This document shows, piece after piece, positions 23,501 to 34,117 of a DNA stretch of 64,000 bases (positions within the stretch are counted from its first letter, which is position 1; each line of letters starts with the position of its first letter). Below the pieces are notes generated by a model. That model saw nothing but the letters and a program-made list of their open reading frames with translations. It made no database searches and was not told the DNA's origin. The translations under genes were made by a program, and so were the position numbers. Source of the DNA: Arenicola marina (Eukaryota; Annelida; Polychaeta; Arenicolidae). The stretch covers positions 28,256,029-28,320,028 of the forward strand of contig OZ025261.1 in assembly GCA_964019135.1 (NCBI GenBank), written 5' to 3'.

Positions 23501-26500
23501 TCCCTTCACCTTCCTCCCACTCTATACATGTCTGTCCCTTCACCTTTCGCCCACTCTATACATGTCTGTCCCGTCACCTTCCGCCCACTCTATACATGTC
23601 TGTCCCTTCGCCTTTCGCCCACTCTATACATGTCTGTCCCTTTACCTTCCGCCCACTCTATGCATGCCTGTCCCTTCACCTTCCGCCCACTCTACACATG
23701 TCTGTCCCTTCACCTTCCGCCCATTCTATACATGTCTGTCCCTTCACCTTCCTCCCATACTATACATGTCTGTCCCTTCACCTTCCGCCCACTCTATACA
23801 TGGCTATCCCTTCACCTTCCGCCCACTCTATACATGTCTGTCCCTTCACCTTCCTCCCACTCTATACATGTCTGTCCCTTCACCTTCCTCCCACTCTATA
23901 CATGTATGTCCCTTCACCTTCCTGCCACTCTATACATGTCTGTCCCTTCACCTTTCTCCCACTCTATACATGACTGTTTCTTCACCTTCCTGCCACTCTA
24001 TACATGTCCTTCCCTTCACCTTCCACCCACTCTATACATGTCTGTCCCTTCACCTTCCTCCCATTCTATACATGTCTGTCCCTTCACCTTCCTCCCACTC
24101 TATACATGTCTGTCCTATCACCTTCCGTCCACTCCAAACATGTCTGTCCCTTCACCTTCCGCCGACTCTATACATGTCTGTCCCTTCACCTTCCTTCCAC
24201 TCTATACATGTCTGTCCCTTCACCTTCCACCCATTCTATACATGTCTGTCCCTTCACCTTCCACCCATTCTATACATGTCTGTCCCTTCACCTTCCACCC
24301 ATTCTATACATGTCTGTCCGTTCACCTTCCGCCCACTCTATACATGACTGTTTCTTCACCTTCCTGCCACTCTATACATGTCCTTCCCTTCACCTTCCAC
24401 CCACTCTATACATGTCTGTCCCTTCACCTTCCTCCCATTCTATACATGTCTGTCCCTTCACCTTCCTGCCACTCTATACATGTCGGTCCCTTCACCTTCC
24501 GCCCACTCTATACATGTCTGTCCCTTCACCTTCCTCCCACTCTATACATGTCTGTCCCTTCACCTTCCTCCCACTCTATACATGTCTGTCCCTTCACCTT
24601 CCACCCACTCTATACATGTCTGTCCCTTCACCTTCCGCCCACTCTATACATGTCTGTCCCTTCACCTTCCTGCCACTCTATACATGTCTGTCCCTTCACC
24701 TTCCGCCCACTCTACACATGTCTGTCCCTTCACCTTCCGCCCACTCTATACATGTCTGTCCCTTCACCTTCCTCCCACTCTATACATGTCTGTCCCTTCA
24801 CCTTCCTGCCACTCTATACATGTCTGTCCCTTCACCTTCCGCCCACTCTATACATGTCTGTCCACTCTATACATGTCTGTCCCTTCACCTTCCGCCCACT
24901 CTATACATGTCTCTCCCTTCACCTTCCTCCCGCTCTATACATGTCTGTCCCTTCATCTTCTGCCCACTCTATACATGTCTGTCCCTTCACCTTCCGCCCA
25001 CTCTATGCATGCCTGTGCCTTCACCTTCCTGCCACTCTATACATGTCTGTCCCTTCACCTTCCTCCCACTCTATACATGTCTGTCCCTTCACCTTCCTCC
25101 CACTCTATACATGTCTGTCCCTTCACCTTCCTCCCACTCTATACATGTCTGTCCCTTCACCTTCCTCCCACTCTATACATGTCTGTCCCTTCACCTTCCT
25201 CCCACTCTATACATGTCTGTCCCTTTACCTTCCTCCCGCTCTATACATGTCTGTCCCTTTACCTTCCTCCCGCTCTAGACATGTCTGTCCCTTTACCTTC
25301 CTCCCGCTCTATACATGTCTGTCCCTTCACCTTCCTGCCACTCTATACATGTCTGTCCCTTTACCTTCCTCCCGCTCTATACATGTCTGTCCCTTCACCT
25401 TCCGCCCACTCTATACATGTCTGTCCCTTCACCTTCCTCCCACTCTATACATGTCTGTCCCTTTACCTTCCTCCCGCTCTAGACATGTCTGTCCCTTTAC
25501 CTTCCTCCCGCTCTATACATGTCTGTCCCTTTACCTTCCTCCCGCTCTAGACATGTCTGTCCCTTTACCTTCCTCCCGCTCTATACATGTCTGTCCCTTC
25601 ACCTTCCTGCCACTCTATACATGTCTGTCCCTTTACCTTCCTCCCGCTCTATACATGTCTGTCCCTTCACCTTCCGCCCACTCTATACATGTCTGTCCCT
25701 TCACCTTCCTCCCACTCTATACATGTCTGTCCCTTTACCTTCCTCCCGCTCTAGACATGTCTGTCCCTTTACCTTCCTCCCGCTCTATACATGTCTGTCC
25801 CTTCACCTTCCTCCCACTCTATACATGTCTGTCCCTTTACCTTCCTCCCGCTCTAGACATGTCTGTCCCTTTACCTTCCTCCCGCTCTATACATGTCTGT
25901 CCCTTCACCTTCCTCCCACTCTATACATGTCTGTCCCTTTACCTTCCTCCCGCTCTATACATGTCTGTCCCTTCACCTTCCTCCCACTCTATACATGTCT
26001 GTCACTTCACCTTCCTCCCACCCTATACATGTCTGCCCTTCACCTTCCTCCCACTCTATACATGTGTGTCCCTTCACCATCCTCCCACTCTATACATGTC
26101 TGTCCCTTCACCTTCCTCCCGCTCTATACATGTCTGTCCCTTCACCTTCCGCCCACTCTATACATGTCTGTCCCTTCACCTTCCTCCCACTCTATACATG
26201 TCTGTCACTTCACCTTCCTCCCACCCTATACATGTCTGCCCTTCACCTTCCTCCCACTCTATACATGTGTGTCCCTTCACCATCCTCCCACTCTATACAT
26301 GTCTGTCCCTTCACCTTCCTCCCGCTCTATACATGTCTGTCCCTTCACCTTCCGCCCACTCTATACATGTCTGTCCCTTCACCTTCCTCCCACTCTATAC
26401 ATGTCTGTCCCTTCACCTTCCTCCCACTCTATACATGTCTGTCACTTCACCTTCCTCCCACCCTATACATGTCTGCCCTTCACCTTCCTCCCACTCTATA

Positions 26501-26852
26501 CATGTGTGTCCCTTCACCATCCTCCCACTCTATACATGTCTGTCCCTTCACCTTCCTCCCGCTCTATACATGTCTGTCCCTTCACCTTCCGCCCACTCTA
26601 TACATGTCTGTCCCTTCACCTTCCTCCCACTCTATACATGTCTGTCCCTTCACCTTCCTCCCGCTCTATACATGTCTGTCCCTTCACCTTCCGCCCACTC
26701 TATACATGTCTGTCCCTTTACCTTCCTCCCGCTCTAGACATGTCTGTCCCTTTACCTTCCGCCCACTCTATACATGTCTGTCCCTTCACCTTCCTTCCAC
26801 CCTGTGTATGTTTGTCCTTTCACCTTCCTCCCACTTTATACACGTCTGTCCC
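17510..26852 (+). repeat. 34-bp minisatellite array, about 275 copies, 9.3 kb
   Basis: A single uninterrupted direct array. The unit is ACATGTCTGTCCC joined to TTCACCTTCCTCCCACTCTAT. The region from 17510 to about 19890 is the most uniform, mainly alternating GTCCC and GTCAC. From about 19890 to 26852 variants accumulate (CCGCCCACT, CCTGCCACT, CCACCCATT, CCCGCTCTAGAC) and are shared as higher-order blocks. Blocks repeat at exact multiples of 34: 714 bp (21861 and 22575 landmarks), 170 bp (22211 and 22381) and 374 bp (23971 and 24345). Since 34 leaves remainder 1 on division by 3 and the unit has no stop in any phase, all three forward frames stay open (up to 1835 codons). Each would encode the same 34-residue cycle rich in Pro, Ser, Leu, His and Cys. 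No signal peptide, promoter or splice context supports translation, so no gene is called. The array ends abruptly at SINE copy D. Confidence 0.98.
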
Positions 26853-27080
26853 TGGGCTAGAGCGCTCGCATTGAGTGCTCTGGCCACCTGGCAGCCTAAC
26901 GGCACGTGTATCGATGGTTCATGCCTTGGTCATATCTGTGTGGTCGTAGGACAAAGATCCCAAGTTCCTTCTTCGCAAAGAGTAGGGGGTTCCCCCCCGA
27001 GAACATGGCTCCACTCTCCCTTCATTCTCCCATTGACGTGATCTGACCAGCATTGGTCAAAGCGTCCTGAATATACAACC
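26853..27080 (+). mobile_element. tRNA-derived SINE, copy D, 5'-truncated at the array edge
   Basis: Begins GGGCTAGAGCGCTCGCATTG in the middle of the tRNA head, directly after a truncated 34-bp unit, so the A-box part is missing. The B-box area is degraded (GGTTCATGCC) and about 10 bp that other copies have after it are deleted. The body and the terminal GCGTCCTGAATATACAACCA are retained. The 5' truncation fits incomplete reverse transcription or later loss by array recombination. No target-site duplication is clear. Confidence 0.82.
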
Positions 27081-27499
27081 ACTCTATATACAAACGCCCT
27101 CACCTTTTGTGAATCGAATGAGAGTGACTTCCGCTTTGCTTGAAAAACCTTCCGGCATCTTTTATTATCGTTTCCCCCCCCATGTCACAGCCCCAGGATA
27201 ACATGACTCTCGCCACTAATGCCACATGAGGGCGACGATGGTTATTAACTGGGCGGTGCCGAGCCCGAGGATCAGGGTCGTCGTAAAGACACGGCAGCGG
27301 GGGTAGCGAGCCACCGCCCGGGGCAGCGGATCTCTAACACACGTCCGGTAAATCCCGGGCACTTCCAAACACTATCATCGTAAATCTGGTCATCTGGACA
27401 CTTTATTACTCCAATCCCGGTCACGGGGTGGTGGGCAGCGATCAGGGGGGGCCCGGGCGGGGGGCGCGGGGCACAGTGGAGGGATATAAAGTACAAAAG
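27081..27499. other. No gene recognised
   Basis: GC-rich unique sequence. A minus-strand frame of 74 codons (27272-27496) shows no domain. Confidence 0.4.
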
Positions 27500-28012
27500 C
27501 CTTACAATGTTAACATACGTCGAGGTTGGTACAACAACCTTTGGGTAATGTTAACATACATCGAGGTTGGTACAACAACCTTTGGGTAATGTTAACCTAC
27601 ACGGAGGATTATGCAAGATTCCTTGGGTAATGTTAACCTACACGAAGGATGATGCAAGAGTCTGAGTAATGTTAACATACACGTAGAGTGATGCAAGATT
27701 CTTTGGGTTATGTTAACATACACGGAGGTTGGTACAACAACCTTCGGGTAATGTTAACATACACGGAGGATGGTGCAACAGTCTTTGGGTAATGTTAACC
27801 TACACGGAGGATGATGCAAGATTCCTTGGGTAATGTTAACCTACACGAAGGATGATGCAAGAGTCTGAGTAATGTTAACATACACGGAGGATGATGCAAG
27901 AGTCTGAGTAATATTAACATACACGTAGGGTGATGCAAGATTCTTTGGGTTATGTTAACATACACGGAGGTTGGTACAAGAGCCTTCGGGTAATGTTAAC
28001 ATACATGGACGT
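27500..28012 (+). repeat. 41-bp minisatellite, about 12 copies
   Basis: Units contain GGGTAATGTTAACATACACG followed by GAGGATGATGCAAGATTCCTT or a variant GAGGTTGGTACAACAACCTT. The AATGTTAAC landmarks at 27506, 27547 and 27588 are 41 bp apart. Some units are shortened by a 4-bp deletion (GAGTCTGAG). Two unit types are arranged in a repeated order, giving a second level of periodicity. Confidence 0.93.
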
Positions 28013-28639
28013 GCTATACTATAGCAAACTTAATGAAAGTTCAATTTATTCAGCGTGATAATATGAAAAGTAATGCAAAATCATAAAGTAATGGTGTAAC
28101 TGCCCTGTAGCTGCATTCATTTTTGCATGTATAGGTTACAATAGATTATTAAGATTCGCGAATAGCGTGAGTTTGTAGGTCCTCGGGCATTTCTTGCCAG
28201 GTTTGGGTGATTTGAATGGCTGGGCCAGTAGAGAGCCGCGTTGTACAATAGGTCCCTTACAATACGGATTCCGACCACGAAATGCAACGGAGTGATTGTC
28301 TGTCATTCGCCCGTACAAGGCGACGCACCGTCACAATCTATTACCTCGAGGGGAACGTCACGCTGAAAGCTTTCAGTCGACTAGCGATCTAAAGCTAACG
28401 GCCCGGTTAACACGGTCGCCAACTCCTGCAGCACTAGTAGGACTAAATAACGATCGGTCTGAGGCGACGTAAACCCATTAAAACTACCCGAGGCTTGAAG
28501 TGATGGCGTGTTGTGTTTTGGCGTCATTCAGCCCCGCCACAGGCCACCCTCCCCTACCCGGCCTCTCAACCCTCCCCCCCCCCCTCCGCCACATCGCATC
28601 TTCCCCTACCCTGCCTCCCACCCGTCACCCACAATGGGT
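28013..28639. other. No gene recognised
   Basis: Unique sequence followed by a pyrimidine-rich patch at 28540-28620. A 60-codon minus-strand frame at 28136-28318 has no recognisable domain. Confidence 0.4.
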
Positions 28640-28815
28640 GATCAAAATAGCCGACATGCCTCAAATGATGCCCCAATTGATGTCCCAGATTATGCCCCCA
28701 AATGATGCCCCAGATGACGCTCCACATGAAGCCCCAAATAATGCCCCAGATGACGCCCCACATGGAGCCCCAAAGCATGCCCCAGATGCCCCAGATGATG
28801 CCCAAGATGATACCG
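28640..28815. repeat. 12-bp minisatellite (CCCCAGATGATG)
   Basis: About 13 imperfect copies of a 12-bp motif such as CCCCAGATGACG and CCCCAAATGATG. Because the period is a multiple of three, frames remain open on both strands; these are not called as genes. Confidence 0.85.
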
Positions 28816-29106
28816 GTTACTTGATCCAAGGCATTTATTTCTTGCCACTCTATGAGTGCGCCAACTCGGCATCTCGATCCCCGGTGGTGACGTCACGATG
28901 TTCATGTCCAACTTCACCATTCTAAAGCCACAGTATCCCAATGTTGCTCCATAACAAAGAAACACTGCCACGGCGTTACCCCAAGGATCTGTGAGGCGCG
29001 ACTGTTATTGGCCGCACTCGACAAGCTTCAAGACGCAGTAAAAATATGGAGCGAAAGAATTTGCATTAATAGACGCATACATAGAAATAAAAAGTGCAAT
29101 ACTCAC

Positions 29107-29178
29107 AATTCTCGGAGTATTTTGAACGGGCTGAAGGCATAGTCCGGCAGTCGACTGATCTGGTTACCGTTCAGATTC
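29107..29178 (-). CDS. Leucine-rich-repeat exon, 72 bp, symmetric phase 2-2
   Basis: On the minus strand a 72-bp segment is bounded by TTTTATCTTTGCAG on its 5' side and GTGAGT on its 3' side. It reads as one base, 23 codons and two bases. The residues start NLNGNQISRLP, continue DYAF and end FKILRE, with the split last codon able to give Leu (TTG or TTA). This fits the 24-residue extracellular LRR consensus (N-x-I-x-x-L-P-x-x-x-F-x-x-L-x-x-L). Exons of exactly 72 bp in phase 2 are the standard unit of LRR ectodomains in animal genes such as Slit-type and LGR-type receptors; this general fact does not identify the gene. No neighbouring LRR exon was recognised here, so the flanking introns are long or the other exons lie outside. 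The internal edge of the 2.47-kb tandem segment falls inside this exon (29150), and copies 2 and 3 retain only its first 29 bases. Confidence 0.85.
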
Positions 29179-30449
29179 CTGCAAAGATAAAACATGAATT
29201 GAAACCTGCCCTTGAGTCACTTATCGCATATTTCTCTGCACAGGTACCCATGTAGCTCAGTCGATAGCGGTTCGTGACAATGACGTCAGTGCAGAAACGA
29301 ATTATATTTCATTGTTGGTGTCATAATGGCGCCATAAAACTAAAATACAAACTGCATCGCAGATGCCTTGAACCACATGTCTTTCTGAGTCCATGTCGCT
29401 GACTATTGTGTTTACTGCTGAACAAAATGTTGCTGGGTGAGCAACATTTAATTGCCTTCATCTCGACTTGACTTCAATCCCATTTCCTTAAGACCCCTTC
29501 CTAAACAAGTCAAGGAATATCAACGAGTAACTAAGGCAGACGGGATTGATCCAAATAGACAGGAAATTGAATTCCTGTACACATCAGTGAGAGGAAATGG
29601 AAGTATCACAGGCCCCGAGACATAATACACATCACTTTGTATGTGTTTCAGGATCACACAAACGGAAATGACCCCTACTGCGCGACCTACTTGCAATGTC
29701 GTAAGAAAAAAAAGAAAAAAACGATTCGCTCTTATGACGTTGGTTCATGGCAGAACTATTGTTCATATTCCTGATTACTGGATAGATATATATCTATGCA
29801 TGTGGATTTGCATACAAAAAGCGCCTGGATTTTATTACGCAGATTGGTTCATATCCCTGATTACTGACTATATATATCGATGTAGGTGGTTTTGAATACA
29901 ATAAAGCGAGGTATATCGACCACTGCACATATTCTACCTCCACCTTCATGGGGCCTCATCATCTCAACCAGCCGAGTGGAGCGCCCCCATGGTCGTAAAG
30001 AGTGGTCTGCAGAGCCGGGTGGCCACGTGGCATAGCCGCGTGATTGCAGCGCTATATAGCGATCATCAGCAGTAAAGAACCATGAACAGACCAGACCAGA
30101 GCCCGACTGGCCTTTAGTATCCGCATCGATTAAACAGTCATGTATGGGGGAGAGGACACACAGTCCGTGAGTCATTTCATTCACGTTCCATGCAAAGCTC
30201 CTTTGTAAATATTCATGAGCACGAAGCTAAAAGGCTAAAACAGGAAAGACCAGTCATGAACTCCCCGCCGACGACCATAAACCAAAGAGAATCATACAAG
30301 TATAATACAGCACGAGGAGATCTTTTTTTCAGTACGACTTTACTTAACTGCGGGCTTTATATGAGCACACTCAATTATTTAACGGAGGCCAACCATGTGA
30401 AAGGAGTGGAAACCGGCTGCTTTCGGCAGATAGTCTACTGGATACCATA

Positions 30450-30947
30450 CCCAGCAACACACACAACGTTCGCACACGTTGGTTTTTAGTTGTAATCACG
30501 TCATCTCAAAGTTAACATCAGGACAATGTTGTTGCAACATTCGTCGCAAACATTGAAGTAATATTTTCTAGCCTTTATTCCATAAAAATAAAACCTTTGC
30601 CACGTGTAGTGATTAATAAAACTTTGCTGCGCGTAGCAGTTGTTATGAGTACACAATTGTGAGGAGTCGAGAGTGGACGTTTTCCCAACGTTAGGACAAC
30701 GTTACCTGAAAAATTAGATCTCATGAAAACAATATGTAATTGATTGTATTTGGCAATCATGCTTCTAAATAATTCATTATATACGCAGTTGTTTCCCACA
30801 TAAGGCACAATTTTAATACTGGACCGAATGTCGAAAAACGTTATCTAAAAACGTTCGGGCAACGTCAAAAAAACCATACGTGTTCACGTTATCGCAACCA
30901 AAACGACCCCCAAAAAAAGTTCTCATGACGTTAACTTGTTTGCTGGG
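30450..30947. mobile_element. MITE-like element with CCCAGCAA termini, copy in unit 1
   Basis: A segment of about 500 bp starts CCCAGCAACACACACAACGTT and ends (reverse complement) CCCAGCAAACAAGTTAACGT, so the termini are inverted repeats. The interior is dense in AACGTT and ACGTTA motifs. Size, terminal inversion and lack of coding capacity fit a non-autonomous DNA transposon. No target-site duplication is visible and the superfamily is not assigned. Confidence 0.5.
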
Positions 30948-31324
30948 GAGCAATGTACGTCTCTCAGCACGAAACGTCTAGCCTGTACACAGTCTCTCAT
31001 GCATACGAACAGAATATCCCATACAGCTTTTGTTTAAAATTTGCTTTTATACATTATTTCCATTTTAATTCCATTTGAATTAGAAAACATTGGTAATAAA
31101 TGTCCTTACATTTTTTTAAATCTTCGTCATAATGTTGCATTTTGAGACAGAAACGAAATTCGTAATTTGTTTAGTCACCCAGAAAGAACCGCCAACTTGT
31201 TTTTTTTCTTCGATTTAAGAGTAAATCTGCACATATAGTTGCTTCTTATGACCTACTCTATCGCATGGTTAATGAAATGGTCTCAGACGGTGGGGGGGGG
31301 CTTGAACCTGCCACCAGTTGGTCT

Positions 31325-31620
31325 CAAGGGCGGATCCAGAAAATCTGGATAGGGGAGGCCGGTTTCAGGGTCGGATTCAGATATGCTGGATAGAGGGGGG
31401 GGGGGGGCTGTTCTGGTTTTTCTTATGTTAAATGGTGTAAATTTCCGCCCTAAAAGGGGGGACCGGGGCCAGGTTGCACGCTACGTACTATTTACACACT
31501 CTATAATCGTTTGTAAGATAAAGAAAGAACGCATAAACTACGAAGATTGACGCATTGTAATACATAAGGAGAGACCAGGGGGCAAAGAATTTGAAAGGGA
31601 GGGGCACAGATATGCCTTAG
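31325..31620 (+). mobile_element. CAAGGGCGGATCC element, 3'-truncated at the unit 1/unit 2 junction
   Basis: It begins with the terminal motif CAAGGGCGGATCC and runs colinear with the complete element at 36261-36617. It stops at CAGATATGCCTT where the next tandem unit begins inside the LRR exon. The 3' terminal inverted repeat is missing because the tandem junction replaced it. Confidence 0.75.
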
Positions 31621-31649
31621 GTCGACTGATCTGGTTACCGTTCAGATTC
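31621..31649 (-). pseudogene. Truncated LRR exon in tandem copy 2 (29 nt with splice acceptor)
   Basis: The acceptor (TTTTGCAG on the minus strand) and the first 29 exon bases encoding NLNGNQISR remain. The rest of the exon and its GTGAGT donor are replaced by the truncated transposon-like element. Reading on in the LRR frame gives about 26 further codons from the element and then a stop near 31538. If spliced in, it would act as a premature-stop (poison) exon. Confidence 0.8.
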
Positions 31650-32916
31650 CTGCAAAAGATAAAACATGAATTGAAACCTGTCCTTGAGTAACTAATCGCA
31701 TATTTCTCTGCACAGGTTCCCATGTAGCTCAGTCGATAGCGGTTCGTGACAATGACGTCAGTGCAGAAACGAATTATACTTCATTGTTGGTGTCATAATG
31801 GCGCCATAAAACTAAAATACAAACTGCATCGCAGATGCCTTGAACCACATGTCTTTCTGAGTCCATGTCGCTGACTATTGTGTTTACTGCTGAACAAAAT
31901 GTTATTGGGTGAGCAACATTTAATTGCCTTCATCTCGACTTGACCATTTCCTTAAGACCCCTTCCCAAACAAATCAAGGAATATCAACGAGTAACTAAGG
32001 CAGACGGGATTGATCCAAATAGACAGGAAATTGAATTCCTGTACACATCAGTGAGAGGAAATGGAAGTATCACAGGCCCCGAGACATAATACACATCAAT
32101 TTGTATGTGTTTCAGGATCACACAAACGGAAATGACCCCTACTGCGCGACCTACTTGCAATGTCGTAAGAAAAAACAAAAAACAAAAACGATTCGATTTT
32201 ATGACGTTGGTTCATGGCAGAATTATTGTTCATATCCCTGATTACTGGATAGATATATATCTATGCATGTGGATTTGCATACAAAAAGCGCCTGGATTTT
32301 ATTACGCAGATTTGTTCATATCCCTGACTACTGACTATATATATCGATGTAGGTGGTTTTGAATACAATAAAGCGAGGTATATCGACCACTGCACATATT
32401 CTACCTCCACCTTCATGGGGCCTCATCATCTCAACCAGCCGAGTGGAGCGCCCCCATGGTCGTAAAGAGTGGTCTGCAGAGCCGGGTGGCCACGTGGCAT
32501 AGCCGCGTGATTGCAGCGCTATATAGCGATCATCAGCAGTAAAGAACCATGAACAGACCAGACCAGAGCCCGACTGGCCTTTAGTATCCGCATCGATTAA
32601 ACAGTCATGTATGGGGGAGAGGACACACAGTCCGTGAGTCATTTCATTCACGTTCCATGCAAAGCTCCTTTGTAAATATTCATGAGCACGAAGCTAAAAG
32701 GCTAAAACAGGAAAGACCAGTCATGAACTCCCCGCCGACGACCATAAACCAAAGTGAATCATACAAGTATAATACAGCACGAGGAGATCTTTTATTCAGT
32801 ACGACTTTACTTAACTGCGGGCTTTATATGAGCACACTCAATTATTTAACGGAGGCCAACCATGTGAAAGGAGTGGAAACCGGCTGCTTTCGGCAGATAG
32901 TCTACTGGATACCATA

Positions 32917-33414
32917 CCCAGCAACACACACAACGTTCGCACACGTTGGTTTTTAGTTGTAATCACGTCATCTCAAAGTTAACATCAGGACAATGTTGTT
33001 GCAACATTCGTCGCAAACATTGAAGTAATATTTTCTAGCCTTTATTCCATAAAAATAAAACCTTTGCCACGTGTAGTGATTAATAAAACTTTGCTGCGCG
33101 TAGCAGTTGTTATGAGTACACAATTGTGAGGAGTCGAGAGTGGACGTTTTCCCAACGTTAGGACAACGTTACCTGAAAAATTAGATCTCATGAAAACAAT
33201 ATGTAATTGATTGTATTTGGCAATCATGCTTCTAAATAATTCATTATATACGCAGTTGTTTCCCACATAAGGCACAATTTTAATACTGGACCGAATGTCG
33301 AAAAACGTTATCTAAAAACGTTCGGGCAACGTCAAAAAAACCATACGTGTTCACGTTATCGCAACCAAAACGACCCCGAAAAAAAGTTCTCATGACGTTA
33401 ACTTGTTTGCTGGG
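32917..33414. mobile_element. MITE-like element with CCCAGCAA termini, copy in unit 2
   Basis: Same element as at 30450, carried along by the tandem duplication (offset 2467 bp), not an independent insertion. Confidence 0.5.
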
Positions 33415-33795
33415 GAGCAATGTACGTCTCTCAGCACGAAACGTCTAGCCTGTACACAGTCTCTCATGCATACGAACAGAATATCCCATACAGCTTTTGT
33501 TTAAAATTTGCTTTTATACATTATTTCCATTTTAATTCCATTTGAATTAGAAAACATTGGTAATAAATGTCCTTACATTTTTTTAAATCTTCGTCATAAT
33601 GTTGCATTTTGAGACAGAAACGAAATTCGTAATTTGTTTAGTCACCCAGAAAGAACCGCCAACTTGTTTTTTTTCTTCGATTTAAGAGTAAATCTGCACA
33701 TATAGTTGCTTCTTATGACCTACTCTATCGCATGGTTAATGAAATGGTCTCAGACGGTGGGGGGGGGGGGGCTTGAACCTGCCACCAGTTGGTCT

Positions 33796-34088
33796 CAAGG
33801 GCGGATCCAGAAAATCTGGATAGGGGAGGCCGGTTTCAGGGTCGGATTCAGATATGCTGGATAGAGGGGGGGGGGCTGTTCTGGTTTTTCTTATGTTAAA
33901 TGGTGTAAATTTCCGCCCTAAAAGGGGGGACCGGGGCCAGGTTGCACGCTACGTACTATTTACACACTCTATAATCGTTTGTAAGATAAAGAAAGAACGC
34001 ATAAACTACGAAGATTGACGCATTGTAATACATAAGGAGAGGCCAGGGGGCAAAGAATTTGAAAGGGAGGGGCACAGATATGCCTTAG
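33796..34088 (+). mobile_element. CAAGGGCGGATCC element, 3'-truncated at the unit 2/unit 3 junction
   Basis: Same truncation as at 31325-31620 with the identical junction sequence. The internal G run is of a different length. Confidence 0.75.
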
Positions 34089-34117
34089 GTCGACTGATCT
34101 GGTTACCGTTCAGATTC
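34089..34117 (-). pseudogene. Truncated LRR exon in tandem copy 3 (29 nt with splice acceptor)
   Basis: Identical in structure to the fragment at 31621. For a minus-strand transcript this would be the first of the three acceptors met, followed by the fragment at 31621 and finally the complete exon at 29107-29178. Confidence 0.8.

Noticed and set aside
17510..26852. CRISPR-like array
   Set aside because: Units are contiguous without unique spacers, and the sequence is clearly animal. It is a minisatellite.
17427..26874. Giant forward reading frames (1443, 1371 and 1835 codons, plus many shorter) through the 34-bp array
   Set aside because: All three frames are open for the same mechanical reason: the unit is stop-free in every phase and its length is not a multiple of 3. 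Units with 1-bp deletions occur, and no promoter, signal peptide or splice context supports translation.
29246..29275. TAGCTCAGTCGATAGCGGTTCG as a tRNA gene or SINE head (also in the other tandem copies)
   Set aside because: It has an A-box-like motif, but the B-box-like GGTTCG follows within a few bases, far too close for a tRNA or a polymerase III promoter, and no SINE body follows.
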